64,000 nucleotides of DNA, taken from Vibrio tetraodonis (GTDB lineage Bacteria; Pseudomonadota; Gammaproteobacteria; Enterobacterales; Vibrionaceae). Shown here piece after piece: positions 17,895 to 27,566 of this stretch (the stretch's first letter is position 1; each line of letters opens with the position of its first letter). Below the pieces are notes generated by a model that worked only from the letters and a program-made list of their open reading frames with translations, searched no databases and had not been told where the DNA came from. Where the stretch lies: positions 1 through 64,000 of the forward strand of contig NZ_QLYY01000024.1 in NCBI RefSeq assembly GCF_003350295.1. Reading direction: 5' to 3'. Made by a program: the position numbers and the translations under genes.

Positions 17895-18674
17895 TTGCAG
17901 CTACAACTTATCAGCGAAGACTTCAGCCTCAATGAACAATTGAAAGATTTGTCATTTCGATGGGGGCTTACGCATGATGAGCAAAGTCCTTTTGCTTTGG
18001 TTTTAACTTCTGAGCGGTTGGAGTTAAGAAAAACGGATGAACCTAAGCTTGGTGCTATTTATGTTGATCTTGCTGGTGGTGCAGCTGCCCACAGGCGAAG
18101 ATTTGGTGGTGGTAAAGGGCAGGCGATTGCCAAAGCGATAGGCATGAACAAGGGGGTTATACCAAGTGTTCTGGATGCAACCGCTGGGCTTGGGCGAGAT
18201 GCCTTTGTGCTCGCTTCACTTGGTTGTAAAGTCCAGATGCTCGAACGTAATCCCGTCGTGGCAGCCTTGCTTGATGATGGATTAATGCGTGCCAAGCGTG
18301 ATCCTGAAATAGGTGGTTGGGTCAGTGAGCGTCTTTCGTTGAATCATACTTCCAGCCATAGTGCACTCGAATCACTTGTGAATGATTCCAATCTTGATAG
18401 GCCTGATGTGGTTTATTTAGACCCCATGTATCCACACCCAGAAGGGAAAAAGAAATCAGCATTGGTTAAAAAAGAAATGCGCGTCTTTCAGTCTCTTGTT
18501 GGTGCCGATCTCGATGCCGATGACTTGTTGTCTCCAGCTTTAGCCATGGCGAAAAAAAGAGTCGTGGTTAAGCGTCCTGACTATGCTAAGTGGTTAGGAG
18601 AGCACAAGCCGACTATGGCAATTGAAACCAAAAAAAATCGCTTTGATGTCTATGTCAACGCTTCAATGAGCTAA
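17895..18674 (+). CDS. rsmJ: 16S rRNA m2G1516 methyltransferase RsmJ
   Basis: RsmJ methylates G1516 of 16S rRNA using SAM. The 259-aa protein has the family blocks AAHRRRFGGGKGQAIAKA, DATAGLGRDAFVLASLG (SAM motif I), MLERNPVVAALLDDGL, VYLDPMYPHPE and KKEMRVFQSLVG. The start is a TTG at 17895 with GGAG 7 bases upstream; no in-frame ATG precedes the conserved N-terminus. In E. coli the homologue also lies near uspA, which matches the gene order here. Confidence 0.93.
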   Translation: MQLQLISEDFSLNEQLKDLSFRWGLTHDEQSPFALVLTSERLELRKTDEPKLGAIYVDLAGGAAAHRRRFGGGKGQAIAKAIGMNKGVIPSVLDATAGLGRDAFVLASLGCKVQMLERNPVVAALLDDGLMRAKRDPEIGGWVSERLSLNHTSSHSALESLVNDSNLDRPDVVYLDPMYPHPEGKKKSALVKKEMRVFQSLVGADLDADDLLSPALAMAKKRVVVKRPDYAKWLGEHKPTMAIETKKNRFDVYVNASMS

Positions 18675-18776
18675 CTGAGACTCGCGGCCTCAAGTTTTAC
18701 TTTTATGCTTGCCATTAGACTCTGATATGGGTATATCATAGTAAGAATTATTCGTATTCTTGTCTGGAGTGTTTGC

Positions 18777-19265
18777 ATGACCAAAAGCTTGTGTAAGATG
18801 AACCGCAAGCAAATTGCCGATGGATTGAGTGACATTCATCGTTTGGTGGCTGAGCCTAAGTTCGTTTGTCGCTCGTGTGCGCGTTGCTCAGCAGACAAGG
18901 CGGCACTTTGTAAGCCCACACTTATTTCGACGCTATCTCCCCATAATGCGGCAGATAAACAGCCCGCTTCTGCGGCGCAAGATAAATCCCAACTGGTGAA
19001 AAAGGTTATTGAGCAGGCTAAACAAAAGGCCAATGACAAGCCTAATATCTCACCAGAACGTTTGCTTGAATATACCAGTACTAAAGAGATTAAAAGGGCT
19101 CAAAAGGCACTGAAAAAGCAATATAAGCAGCAAAAGCAACTACTTAAGCTAGCGAAGAAAAAGAGAAAGTTATTAAAACGGGAAGCTAAGTTGATAGCTT
19201 GTCTTGATGTGACTCAGTTTTCTGATCTCAAAAAGACCAGCTTACAAGCGAGTAACATGCATTAA
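18777..19265 (+). CDS. Conserved hypothetical, Cys-rich N-terminus and basic coiled coil
   Basis: I do not recognise a named family. The 162-aa protein has an N-terminal Cys cluster (CRSCARCSADKAALC, around residues 31-45) that could bind metal, a polar linker, and a strongly basic Lys/Gln-rich helical C-terminus (residues about 105-150), which might contact nucleic acid. A GGAG site precedes the ATG. It lies alone between rsmJ and a convergent transporter gene. Confidence 0.7.
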   Translation: MTKSLCKMNRKQIADGLSDIHRLVAEPKFVCRSCARCSADKAALCKPTLISTLSPHNAADKQPASAAQDKSQLVKKVIEQAKQKANDKPNISPERLLEYTSTKEIKRAQKALKKQYKQQKQLLKLAKKKRKLLKREAKLIACLDVTQFSDLKKTSLQASNMH

Positions 19266-19287
19266 AAAGCTCTCCATAGGGAGAGCT
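19264..19287 (-). terminator. Terminator for the DMT transporter gene
   Basis: The stem AGCTCTCC/GGAGAGCT with a 4-base loop is followed on the minus strand by a T-run (AAAAA on plus). It lies just after the end of the leftward transporter gene and also at the end of the rightward hypothetical gene. Confidence 0.75.
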
Positions 19288-19300
19288 AATATCGTTGCTG

Positions 19301-20182
19301 CTAAGATTGGTAACTGAGTGCTACTTTGCGTTTTACCCAAGTTTCGTTAAACCATAGTGACAGCATGATAACAGCGCCGCCCAGGGCTAAACGAGTTAAA
19401 TCGACGTCTCTATTCCAAATGACTATGTTGACAATCAGTCCTGCTGGAACCAAGGCGTTATTCATCGCTGCCAGCGCACCAGCGTTGACTAACGTAGCCC
19501 CTTTATTCCAGCCAAAATAGCCCAACCCAGAAGCCATAATCCCTAGATAAATGAGTACACCCCATTGTGTGTTGGTGGTTGGCATACGTTCTAAGTTGCC
19601 AAGCAAACTGAATGCGACCACTGCGACACATAAAGCTCCGAGGTAGAAATAGCCAAAGATCGTATGCTGAGAGAGGTTTACAGGCTGATCTTCCAAGATG
19701 TATTTATAACCGACTTGACCAATAGCAAAGCAAAGGTTTGCTCCCTGAACTACCAGAAAGCCAAGTAGAAAGTTTTCATTAATTCCAGCAAACTTAATCA
19801 ACGCGGCTCCAGCAACGGCGATAATCGCGGTAACTAGATACCAAGGTGAAAAACGCCCTTTGAGTAAGTCGTAGATCAGGGTGACATAAATTGGGGTAAA
19901 CACAGTAAACAGCAGTACTTCTGGTACAGAGAGTAAAAGAAAAGATTGATAGTAGAAGCAATACATTAAACCGAGTTGGGTGCCACCCACAGTCATAAGC
20001 TTGGCAATCAGCTTTTTATTTACTCCCCTAAATTTTAAGAATGGAAGAAACATCAAGCTTGCTAAAGCAACACGCATTAGCACAGAGAACCAAGAATCTA
20101 CCTGACCAGCGAGATATACACCGATCAGGCTAAATGAGAATGCCCACAGAAGTGTGACGGCAGACAGGTAAGCCATAATCAA
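19301..20182 (-). CDS. EamA-type drug/metabolite transporter
   Basis: The 293-aa integral membrane protein has about ten hydrophobic helices arranged as two EamA repeats. Conserved features include the early GVYLAGQVDSWFSVLMR region and the second-half GILIYLGIMASGLGYFGWNKG segment. The substrate is unknown; the family exports amino acids and other metabolites. It is upstream of uspA in opposite direction to ftnA. The start could be the ATG at 20182 or 20176. Confidence 0.85.
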   Translation of the reverse strand: MIMAYLSAVTLLWAFSFSLIGVYLAGQVDSWFSVLMRVALASLMFLPFLKFRGVNKKLIAKLMTVGGTQLGLMYCFYYQSFLLLSVPEVLLFTVFTPIYVTLIYDLLKGRFSPWYLVTAIIAVAGAALIKFAGINENFLLGFLVVQGANLCFAIGQVGYKYILEDQPVNLSQHTIFGYFYLGALCVAVVAFSLLGNLERMPTTNTQWGVLIYLGIMASGLGYFGWNKGATLVNAGALAAMNNALVPAGLIVNIVIWNRDVDLTRLALGGAVIMLSLWFNETWVKRKVALSYQS

Positions 20183-20232
20183 TACTCATTATCAATAAAT
20201 GGCCAGCAGTCTATACCAAAAACTAGGCAGGG

Positions 20233-20658
20233 TCAGTCATTAAGTGGCACGACCAACATATCGACAGGAGAGCAGTTAATGAGCTGTCTGGTTGAAGATA
20301 ATAACTTGCTCCAAAAGTCCTGATGGTGGCCACAAACTACGATATCAACATTAAACTCTCTTATGGTGTCGCACAGTTCATTGCCTAAGTCACCACTGCC
20401 CACTAGGGTATGTTTAATCGGGTAGTTGGCATGCTTGGCAAATTTTTGTAACTGCTGCTGCGAGGCTTCAATAGCCTGATGCTGGGTTTCTGCGAGGTTG
20501 ATATCAATAAGTCCTGTATAGAGCTCGGCATAATTGACATCAATGTGGATAAAAGACACTTCAGCACCGAGTGGTTTGGCTAGGGAAACGGCTTTATCGA
20601 CGAGTGTTTTACTGTCTTCTGACAGGTCTACGGCAACTAATATATGCTGATAACTCAT
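20233..20658 (-). CDS. uspA: Universal stress protein A
   Basis: The 141-aa cytosolic UspA-domain protein starts YQHILVAVDLSEDSKTLVDKA and ends with VDMLVVPLND. Length and ends match E. coli UspA. UspA lacks the G-2x-G-9x-G nucleotide loop of ATP-binding paralogues; here the C-terminal part GHHQDFWSKLLSSTRQ also lacks it. It is divergent from ftnA; the 155-base shared region has no operator I can name. Confidence 0.92.
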   Translation of the reverse strand: MSYQHILVAVDLSEDSKTLVDKAVSLAKPLGAEVSFIHIDVNYAELYTGLIDINLAETQHQAIEASQQQLQKFAKHANYPIKHTLVGSGDLGNELCDTIREFNVDIVVCGHHQDFWSKLLSSTRQLINCSPVDMLVVPLND

Positions 20659-20813
20659 GATGAACTCTCCATTTAAGTGTCTGTTGATAGGTTAGCATTA
20701 TGGTGTAAATGTTTTTGTTGAGGTGATCTCAGATCCACATTCACTCGTCAAAGTGTTAAGGTGTGGTAGTGATAAGATTCATTGAAGTAAATCAAGTTAA
20801 TTAGGAGTAAGAA

Positions 20814-21341
20814 ATGCTTTCACAGGCGATGGTTGATCAACTGAATGAGCAAATTAATCTCGAATTTTTCTCATCCAATCTATACTTACAAATGAGTGCT
20901 TGGTGTGAAGACAAAGGATTTGAAGGTGCCGCCGAGTTTCTTCGTGCACACGCGGTTGAAGAAATGGGGCACATGCAGCGACTTTTTACTTACGTAAGTG
21001 AAACAGGCGCCATGCCAATTTTGGGTGCAATTGAAGCCCCTAAGCATGAGTTTGCCAGTTTAGGTGACGTATTCCGTGAGACTTATGAACACGAGCAAAT
21101 GATAACTCAGAACATCAATAAGCTTGCCCACGTCGCTTTTACGTCCCAAGACTACTCAACTTTCAACTTCCTGCAGTGGTATGTCGCAGAACAACACGAA
21201 GAAGAGAAGTTGTTTAAAGGGATCATAGACAAGCTTGATCTTGTTGGTGAAGACGGTAAAGCCCTGTTCTTTATCGACAAAGATTTAGCAGCTTTGGCGA
21301 AAGAAGGTTCATCTTCTATCATGGATGCCCCCGCTGAATAA
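20814..21341 (+). CDS. ftnA: Non-haem ferritin FtnA
   Basis: The 175-aa four-helix iron-storage protein carries the diiron ferroxidase ligands: Glu in NLEFFSSNLYLQ, Glu-x-x-His in EEMGHMQRL, Glu in TYEHEQ and Gln/Glu in WYVAEQHEEEKL. Length is normal for bacterial ferritin. The ATG follows AGGAGTAAG. It lies between uspA and uspB, a stationary-phase stress cluster known in Vibrio. Confidence 0.94.
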   Translation: MLSQAMVDQLNEQINLEFFSSNLYLQMSAWCEDKGFEGAAEFLRAHAVEEMGHMQRLFTYVSETGAMPILGAIEAPKHEFASLGDVFRETYEHEQMITQNINKLAHVAFTSQDYSTFNFLQWYVAEQHEEEKLFKGIIDKLDLVGEDGKALFFIDKDLAALAKEGSSSIMDAPAE

Positions 21342-21414
21342 GCTTCAGCATAAGACTTTCTAGGCAGATCGTCTTTTCTTTCTGGGCTTCTGATGAAGAT
21401 GTAGGGAGGAAAAG

Positions 21415-21738
21415 ATGATCACAGCTGACACGATTTTATTCACGCTAATGTTAATCACCTTGGTCAACATGGCCAGATACTTAACCGCCTTACGTTCTCT
21501 CATATACATCATGCGCGAAGCACACCCCTTGCTTTATCAGCAAGTTGATGGTGGCGGATTCTTCACCGCTCATGGTAACGTGACTAAGCAGGTTAGGCTT
21601 TATCATTATTTGAAGAGTAAAGAGTACCACCATCATCATGATGAAATCTTTACCGGCAAGTGTGAAAGAGTAAGGGAGCTATTTATTCTATCGAGTTCTC
21701 TTCTCGGCGTAACCCTCTTTGCAGCTATGATTCTGTAG
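21415..21738 (+). CDS. uspB: Universal stress protein B
   Basis: The 107-aa membrane protein has hydrophobic helices at the start (about residues 3-20) and end (about 90-106) and the family core ALRSLIYIMREAHPLLYQQV. UspB in E. coli is a sigma-S-dependent inner-membrane protein beside uspA, as here. AGGGAGG precedes the ATG. Molecular role is not established. Confidence 0.9.
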   Translation: MITADTILFTLMLITLVNMARYLTALRSLIYIMREAHPLLYQQVDGGGFFTAHGNVTKQVRLYHYLKSKEYHHHHDEIFTGKCERVRELFILSSSLLGVTLFAAMIL

Positions 21739-21790
21739 CTGGATAATTTGGCAAGGCCTCTAATTGGGGGTAGAATAGCGCCAATTGGCT

Positions 21791-21819
21791 AAGGATGTGC
21801 TAGAAGCACATCCTTTTTT
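21791..21819 (+). terminator. Rho-independent terminator after uspB
   Basis: The stem GGATGTGC/GCACATCC has a 5-base loop and is followed by seven T residues. It separates ftnA-uspB from yhiN. Confidence 0.88.
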
Positions 21820-21843
21820 ATTGGGTTTAAGTTGAGAAAGGTT

Positions 21844-23037
21844 ATGACAGAGAAGTTTGATGTTGTCATTATCGGAGCGGGCGCTGCGGGTTTAATGTGC
21901 GCGGCAGAGGCAGGTAAGCGTGGCCGTAATGTATTGGTGCTAGATCATGCTAAAAAGCCCGGCCGAAAAATTCTCATCGCAGGTGGTGGTCGTTGTAACT
22001 TCACTAACTATGACGTGTCGGCGAGCAACTTTTTATGCCAAAACCCGCATTTTGTTAAATCTGCGCTATCTCAATATACCAACTGGGACTTTATTGCCAT
22101 GGTCAGCAAGCATGGTATTGAGTTTGAAGAACGCGACCATGGCCAGCTGTTTTGTGTGGGTGATTACACGTCAAAAGATATCGTTAAAATGCTCTTAGCC
22201 GAGTGCGATTTGCCCACTGTTACTCAGCGCTACCAACAAGATGTCCATCATATCGAAAAGATCCAATCTGGCTTTTTGCTTGATGTGAACACCCATTCCA
22301 TTGAGTGTGATTCGCTTGTTATCGCGACTGGTGGACTGTCAATGCCAAAGCTTGGCGCAACGCCATTTGGCTATAAAGTGGCCGAGCAGTTTGGCTTAAA
22401 TATCGAACCAACCACTGCAGGCCTTGTGCCTTTTACTCTTCATAAAGAGGATAAAGAAGCGTTTGCTGAGTTGTCAGGCATTGCTGTCGATGCTGAGATT
22501 ACTGCTCAAGATGGCACAATTTTTAAAGAAGCTTTGCTGTTTACCCACAGAGGTTTATCTGGGCCTTCTGTGCTGCAAATATCCTCGTACTGGAGGGCAG
22601 GACAAGCGGTTACGATTAACTTGGTTCCTGATGTGGATGTCGATGCTTTGCTGGCGAGTAATCTTGAAAAGCACCCCAACCAGAGTTTGAAAAATACCTT
22701 AGCTAAAGTGCTGCCTAAGCGCTTAGTAGAGGTTTTGATAGAGCGTAAAGCTCTCACAGATAAGCCACTTAAGCAGTTCACATCTAAACAGTTAATAGAA
22801 GTCACTGAGAAACTTGAGAATTGGCGAATCATGCCCAATGGTACAGAAGGCTATCGCACCGCAGAAGTTACCTTGGGCGGTGTGAGTACCGAACATATTT
22901 CATCCAAAACGATGCAATGTAAAGACATAGCAGGCCTCTATTTTATTGGCGAAGTAGTGGATGTGACAGGTTGGCTCGGTGGCTATAACTTCCAATGGTG
23001 CTGGAGCTCAGGCTTTGCGGCTGGGCAGTGGGTGTAA
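21844..23037 (+). CDS. yhiN: YhiN/HI0933-family FAD-dependent oxidoreductase; Tn7-like attachment gene
   Basis: The 397-aa flavoprotein has the dinucleotide motif VVIIGAGAAGLMCAAEAG, the HI0933 signature KPGRKILIAGGGRCNFTN and the C-terminal FAD block GWLGGYNFQWCWSSGFAAG. I use the ATG at 21844 (MTEKFD), not the upstream TTG at 21832. Its substrate is unknown. The 3' end of yhiN is a known landing site of Tn7-like transposons, and such an element begins three bases after this stop codon. The reading frame is undamaged. Confidence 0.9.
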   Translation: MTEKFDVVIIGAGAAGLMCAAEAGKRGRNVLVLDHAKKPGRKILIAGGGRCNFTNYDVSASNFLCQNPHFVKSALSQYTNWDFIAMVSKHGIEFEERDHGQLFCVGDYTSKDIVKMLLAECDLPTVTQRYQQDVHHIEKIQSGFLLDVNTHSIECDSLVIATGGLSMPKLGATPFGYKVAEQFGLNIEPTTAGLVPFTLHKEDKEAFAELSGIAVDAEITAQDGTIFKEALLFTHRGLSGPSVLQISSYWRAGQAVTINLVPDVDVDALLASNLEKHPNQSLKNTLAKVLPKRLVEVLIERKALTDKPLKQFTSKQLIEVTEKLENWRIMPNGTEGYRTAEVTLGGVSTEHISSKTMQCKDIAGLYFIGEVVDVTGWLGGYNFQWCWSSGFAAGQWV

Positions 23038-23040
23038 AAT

Positions 23041-23118
23041 TGTGTAGGTAAAATAAAGTTTGCCAATTTCAAATAAAGATTGCCAAAATCAACGGTCATG
23101 TAAAATATAGTTTGCCAG
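23041..23118 (+). repeat. Transposon left end with three TnsB-type repeats
   Basis: The terminal TGTGTAGG is followed by three copies of a motif of the form TAAAATAAAGTTTGCCA: at about 23049-23066, 23070-23087 (AAATAAAGATTGCCAAAA) and 23101-23118 (TAAAATATAGTTTGCCAG). Their spacing is 20-31 bases. In Tn7 such repeats are bound by TnsB during end pairing. The tnsA start follows 52 bases later. Confidence 0.88.
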
Positions 23119-23169
23119 AATGTGCTTGTGGGTCTAGGCTCTCAGTAAGGATGAGAACTGGAGTAGATT

Positions 23170-23991
23170 ATGACTCGCAGCTTTGAAAGTTATGAGGATT
23201 ACAGGCGTCACCTTCGAAACAAGTGGGGTCAAGGAGAAGGGAGTAAATACAAGCCTTGGTTCACTGTAAGAGACGTTAAAGGCTCTAATGCTTTTCGGGC
23301 TGAAGTTTTTGGTCTGAAAACAGGAAGGACCCACCACTTTCTTTCGTCTAAAGAATCTCAACTCTTCTATATTCTTGAGCATCGTGATGATGTCATTGAT
23401 ATTCGGGAACAGTTTCCGCTACTTCCTTTGGAGTTGAGCCAAAAGGTAGCAAGAACACTTGGTGTTAAACACCCAACAGTGACGAAAACTGGCATCCCAT
23501 TCATCATGACTACTGACATTTTAGCAACCGTGGATTGTGGTACTGGTAGATCCTATCTTGCCTTTTGTGTAAAGCCAGAAGAAGAATTGGATAACCCTAG
23601 GGTTCTTGAAAAGATTGAAATTGAAAGAATCTGGTGGGAATTGCTAGGTGTTCCTTTTCAGGTCTTTACTGGTAGCAAGAAAACGGAGATTTTAAGCCGA
23701 AATTTGTCATGGGCAACTGATCCTTTACGCTCAGGTACGCAATACGAGATTGATAAGTTTGTTGATCCAGCATTAAGCCTTCTATCGGTTGGGAAGCACT
23801 TAAAATTAGACCTTTGTGATACATTTATGAGTACTTTTAATATTGATAGCGTAAGTGCTTTAAATATTCTAAGGATGTTGATAGCTAAAAAATTTATCAC
23901 TGTTGATTTGTCAACTTTACTCGAAACATCTCCAATTATCACTATTGTTAGTATTTCTTATAATGTGAGGATTGTTGCCGGTGAAGATTGA
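23170..23991 (+). CDS. tnsA: Tn7-type transposase subunit TnsA (endonuclease)
   Basis: TnsA makes the 5' cuts that free the transposon for cut-and-paste movement. The 273-aa protein has the restriction-enzyme-like catalytic set in the right spacing: Glu62 (SSKESQLF), Asp116 (MTTDILATVD) and Lys135 (LAFCVKPE). Length equals Tn7 TnsA (273 aa). The C-terminal part (about 170-273) is the DNA/TnsC-binding region. It overlaps tnsB. Confidence 0.93.
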   Translation: MTRSFESYEDYRRHLRNKWGQGEGSKYKPWFTVRDVKGSNAFRAEVFGLKTGRTHHFLSSKESQLFYILEHRDDVIDIREQFPLLPLELSQKVARTLGVKHPTVTKTGIPFIMTTDILATVDCGTGRSYLAFCVKPEEELDNPRVLEKIEIERIWWELLGVPFQVFTGSKKTEILSRNLSWATDPLRSGTQYEIDKFVDPALSLLSVGKHLKLDLCDTFMSTFNIDSVSALNILRMLIAKKFITVDLSTLLETSPIITIVSISYNVRIVAGED

Positions 23992-26107
23992 AATTAATAG
24001 TACTTGGAAGTTTATAGATGTTGAAGGTTTGGAAGACGGTACATATAGAGTTCTCAAAATTGAAGACAGTATATCATCATTAATTGTTTTTAACCTTGAA
24101 TATACAAAAATAATCGTTCGGCCAGTTTTGCTTCATCTTGAACATTTTTACTTGTTATTTAAGGAAAAAAAGATCAAAAAAGTACCTTATGAACAGTATC
24201 CTTACTTGTTAAATGATGAAGATAAAATTCCTGAAAAATACAAACTAATAAGGGAAGATAGATATAGGAAAATTAAAAATATAGTTCAAGATCAATCTCT
24301 TCTTTTTCAATTTGCAACAAAGAAAAAAATTCCAGCAGTTTCTAATCAAGCCAAAGAGTTAGGAACTGATAGTAAGACAATATATCGGTTACTAAATTTA
24401 TATTGGAAGCTTGGACAAACAAAAAATGCTTTGTTGCCTGCTTATAGCTTGAGCGGTGGGAAAGGAAAAATAAGAGAAAATGTAAAAAATAGTCTTGGAA
24501 CTAAGCTTGTTTCACGCACCGGGAAATTCGATTCACCTCGGTCATATATTGTAAAAGAAAACGATAGAAAATTATTTGAAAAAGCTTTGAAAAAATACCA
24601 TTTAAAAAATAATGGTCTCAACTTAAAAGAAACATATAAGAATTTACTAAGACAAAGTTATCAATTTGAAATTTTAGATGCTCACTATTTAGATCGAATT
24701 CCTGGTGTACCGAGTTACAGACAGTTTGTAAACTGGTCGAAAAAGATTTTCAACCAAGATGAGGTTGTAAAATTTAGGACAAGCAAGAGTGACTACTTAA
24801 GAAATAAAAGAGCGGTAGAAGCTAGCATCACCGATAAAACTCCAGTGCCAGGTAGTTGCTTTGAGATTGATGCAACGGTCGCTGACGTTCATATCGTTTC
24901 TGAATTACGTCGAAACCATGTAATAGGTCGGCCAACAATTTACTCAATAATAGACCGCGCCAGCCGAATGATCGTTGGATTTCATGTTTCTCTGTACCAC
25001 GCTTCATGGAAGGCTGCTCGACAGGCATTAGTAAATGCATTCTCTCCAAAAATTGAATATTGTCAGAAATTTGGAATTGAGATCAGCGAAGAAGAGTGGC
25101 CATGTTCGCATATTCCCCAGAGATTGATTTGTGACAATGGGGAAATGATAGGGTTAAAACCACAGGATCTCGTAGTTCCTCTAACGGAATTACAAATAGC
25201 CCCACCATACCGACCTGACTGTAAAAGCTTAGTTGAAAGGCGATTTGGCTACTTGAATGATAAATCCCTTCATCGCCTTCTAGGAAGTAGCCGTGGTGGC
25301 AAAATCGTTAGAGGAAGTCCTGACCCGAGAAAAGGTGCAATTTATACACTACGAGAGGTTACATCACTCTTGATTAGAGATGTGTTAGAACACAACAAAG
25401 AAATATTTGACGATCTAGCCTTGACGAGTCGTCTACTAATTGAAAATGATCTATCCCCTACACCAATAAATCACTGGAATGTACACCTATTAAACCATCG
25501 ACATGCACTTAAAATGGCTAGCTTAGATGAAATAAATGCTCGCTTGCTACCTCGAGAAGACGTTTCAATGACACGGAGCGGGATTTTGTTCAATGAAATA
25601 TATTACTCCTGTCAACGTATTCGTGACGAAAATTTAGCTGCTATTGCACGAAATTACGGACGATTCAAGCTAGAAGCCAGAGTTAATTATGATGACACCT
25701 CATATATCTATGTAAGGCTGAAAGATAATGAAGGCTTTACTCGATGCGATATTTTGGAAAGAAGCAAGGAACTTAAGGGAATGCCACTTGCTGAGGTTTA
25801 TTATCTGCGTGACTGGCTTGATGAAAAGAAGCGTAAACAACTAATCACGGTCTCTTCAATTGATAACTTAAGCCATAAAGAAAATATTCAAAAAAGTGCA
25901 TTTAAATCTGTAAAACAGACCCCAAAATTGAAAACCAAGGGGGAGCGAACAAAAAATGTTAAGCAAAGACGGCGAGAAGAAATTGAGTGGATAGAATCTA
26001 AGGAACAACAAGAGTCTCTACCTGAAGAACAAGTTAAAGATGGTGTTAAAACCGAAGATCGTAGTTACTCTAATCAATTGGTAAAACTACCAAGAAGAAA
26101 AAAATAA
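23981..26107 (+). CDS. tnsB: Tn7-type transposase subunit TnsB (DDE integrase)
   Basis: TnsB binds the end repeats and performs 3' cutting and strand joining. The 708-aa protein has a retroviral-integrase-like core with Asp297 (FEIDATVAD), Asp385 (LICDNGEM) and Glu419 (KSLVERRFG), a 34-residue D-to-E spacing typical of the family. The basic C-terminal tail (KTKGERTKNVKQRRREE) is probably the TnsC-contacting part. The GTG at 23981 has TGAGG about 10 bases upstream; a TTG at 23972 is the alternative. The gene is visibly AT-rich compared with flanking core genes. Confidence 0.94.
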   Translation: MKIEINSTWKFIDVEGLEDGTYRVLKIEDSISSLIVFNLEYTKIIVRPVLLHLEHFYLLFKEKKIKKVPYEQYPYLLNDEDKIPEKYKLIREDRYRKIKNIVQDQSLLFQFATKKKIPAVSNQAKELGTDSKTIYRLLNLYWKLGQTKNALLPAYSLSGGKGKIRENVKNSLGTKLVSRTGKFDSPRSYIVKENDRKLFEKALKKYHLKNNGLNLKETYKNLLRQSYQFEILDAHYLDRIPGVPSYRQFVNWSKKIFNQDEVVKFRTSKSDYLRNKRAVEASITDKTPVPGSCFEIDATVADVHIVSELRRNHVIGRPTIYSIIDRASRMIVGFHVSLYHASWKAARQALVNAFSPKIEYCQKFGIEISEEEWPCSHIPQRLICDNGEMIGLKPQDLVVPLTELQIAPPYRPDCKSLVERRFGYLNDKSLHRLLGSSRGGKIVRGSPDPRKGAIYTLREVTSLLIRDVLEHNKEIFDDLALTSRLLIENDLSPTPINHWNVHLLNHRHALKMASLDEINARLLPREDVSMTRSGILFNEIYYSCQRIRDENLAAIARNYGRFKLEARVNYDDTSYIYVRLKDNEGFTRCDILERSKELKGMPLAEVYYLRDWLDEKKRKQLITVSSIDNLSHKENIQKSAFKSVKQTPKLKTKGERTKNVKQRRREEIEWIESKEQQESLPEEQVKDGVKTEDRSYSNQLVKLPRRKK

Positions 26108-26117
26108 TGGAGTCGAT

Positions 26118-27566
26118 GTGAAGAACATTATGCGATGGGAACAAGCTAACTACAGCAAAGCCATTTTGCCTGAATATCAAGGAAATCCTTTAATTGAAGC
26201 TCTTCCTAAAAAGGCAAGTGATAGCGATGTAATTGAAAAATTCTGTAACTATCCCGATCTATCTTCACACATTCGAACTTCTTTAGATTATCTAGAAAGG
26301 GAGGAATATCTTGCTCGAATTGATGAGTTGCGACAACCACTCCCCCAATATATTGAATGTTTCAGAGCGATAGAAAGAGCAATTAAGTCGGGTTATTTGG
26401 CTAAGAATCCACTCACACCTACCACAATGCAGTATTTACACTATCCTGTTGATGCGCGCCCTAATGTTGAACCAGCAACTGGCTATTTTGTGCCCAAAGG
26501 AAAGGGGATAACATTAATCGGTGATAGTGGTGTTGGTAAAACTTGTATGCTGGAACAAGTTCTTAGTTATTTTCCGCATGTGATTGAGCATGGTAACTAC
26601 AATGGTAAACCTCTGGATTTTAAGTATCAGGTTGTTTGGGTAAAAGTCGATTGCCCAAGAAATTCAAGTGTTCGGGAGCTTTGTGAGGAGATATTGTTTA
26701 GTTTGGATTCAGCAATGCGGAATGAACGAACCACACCTGGATCGACAATCCCTAAACTACTCACTCAGATTGAACAAAAGATCAAGTCGAGCCACTTAGG
26801 AATATTGGTGATTGATGAGATGCAAAACCTTCAGTTCAAGAGAACTGGTGGTGAAAATAATCTTCTCAAGTTTTTGCATCACATAGTAAATAAGCTTGGT
26901 GTCCCATTATTTTTCTGTGCGAACCCGCCTTTTGATGATTCACTTGCTTTAACTCTTAAAAATGCACGACGAGCAGAAAGTGGCAGGACAATCTTTATGA
27001 AGCCACTTCTACGCCACGACATAGGCTGGGAATCGTTTATCGCTGAGTTATGGGACTTACAGTGGACTAATGTAGAAACGCGGCTCAGTGAGGGCCTGAA
27101 TGATAAGATGTATGAGCTTTCACTAGGGAATATTGATATGGCGTGTCGTATTTACTGTGAAGCTCAACGATTAGTTATTGGTACTGGTGATGAGAACATA
27201 ACAAGTGCAGTACTTGAGTATGCTTACCCTGTAGCGTGTTCTTTATCGTCGAGAACTAATGAAGTAATAGAAGCTAGGCAAAATCTAATCTTGCCAAGAA
27301 GAACGGCCAAGCAGAATACTGTTCCTAAGATTCTTAAGACAAAGCTTGGTAAGCCAAGGATTATTGGTGATTATAATAGACCACACCATCCTGAATTTGA
27401 GGTGAGGCTTCGTGAGTTGCACTTGACGGATAAACTCCTTCACATGATTGGAGACCCTGACTTGATTCAACGTGGAATAGCTACAGGAAATGTGCCTAAT
27501 TATATGCGGGATGTAGGTATGCTATGTGATGAGCACTTTATATTTAGTGAATTTGGAGAGATGTAG
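26118..27566 (+). CDS. tnsC: Tn7-type AAA+ regulator TnsC
   Basis: TnsC is the ATP-dependent connector between the TnsAB transposase and the target-selecting TniQ/TnsD proteins. The 482-aa protein has Walker A GDSGVGKT at residues 135-142 and Walker B LVIDE at Asp233-Glu234, with an N-terminal region likely to contact TnsB and a basic C-terminus. The GTG start at 26118 follows GGAG, 10 bases after tnsB, so tnsABC form one operon. Its last 23 bases overlap the antiparallel gene at 27544. Confidence 0.93.
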   Translation: MKNIMRWEQANYSKAILPEYQGNPLIEALPKKASDSDVIEKFCNYPDLSSHIRTSLDYLEREEYLARIDELRQPLPQYIECFRAIERAIKSGYLAKNPLTPTTMQYLHYPVDARPNVEPATGYFVPKGKGITLIGDSGVGKTCMLEQVLSYFPHVIEHGNYNGKPLDFKYQVVWVKVDCPRNSSVRELCEEILFSLDSAMRNERTTPGSTIPKLLTQIEQKIKSSHLGILVIDEMQNLQFKRTGGENNLLKFLHHIVNKLGVPLFFCANPPFDDSLALTLKNARRAESGRTIFMKPLLRHDIGWESFIAELWDLQWTNVETRLSEGLNDKMYELSLGNIDMACRIYCEAQRLVIGTGDENITSAVLEYAYPVACSLSSRTNEVIEARQNLILPRRTAKQNTVPKILKTKLGKPRIIGDYNRPHHPEFEVRLRELHLTDKLLHMIGDPDLIQRGIATGNVPNYMRDVGMLCDEHFIFSEFGEM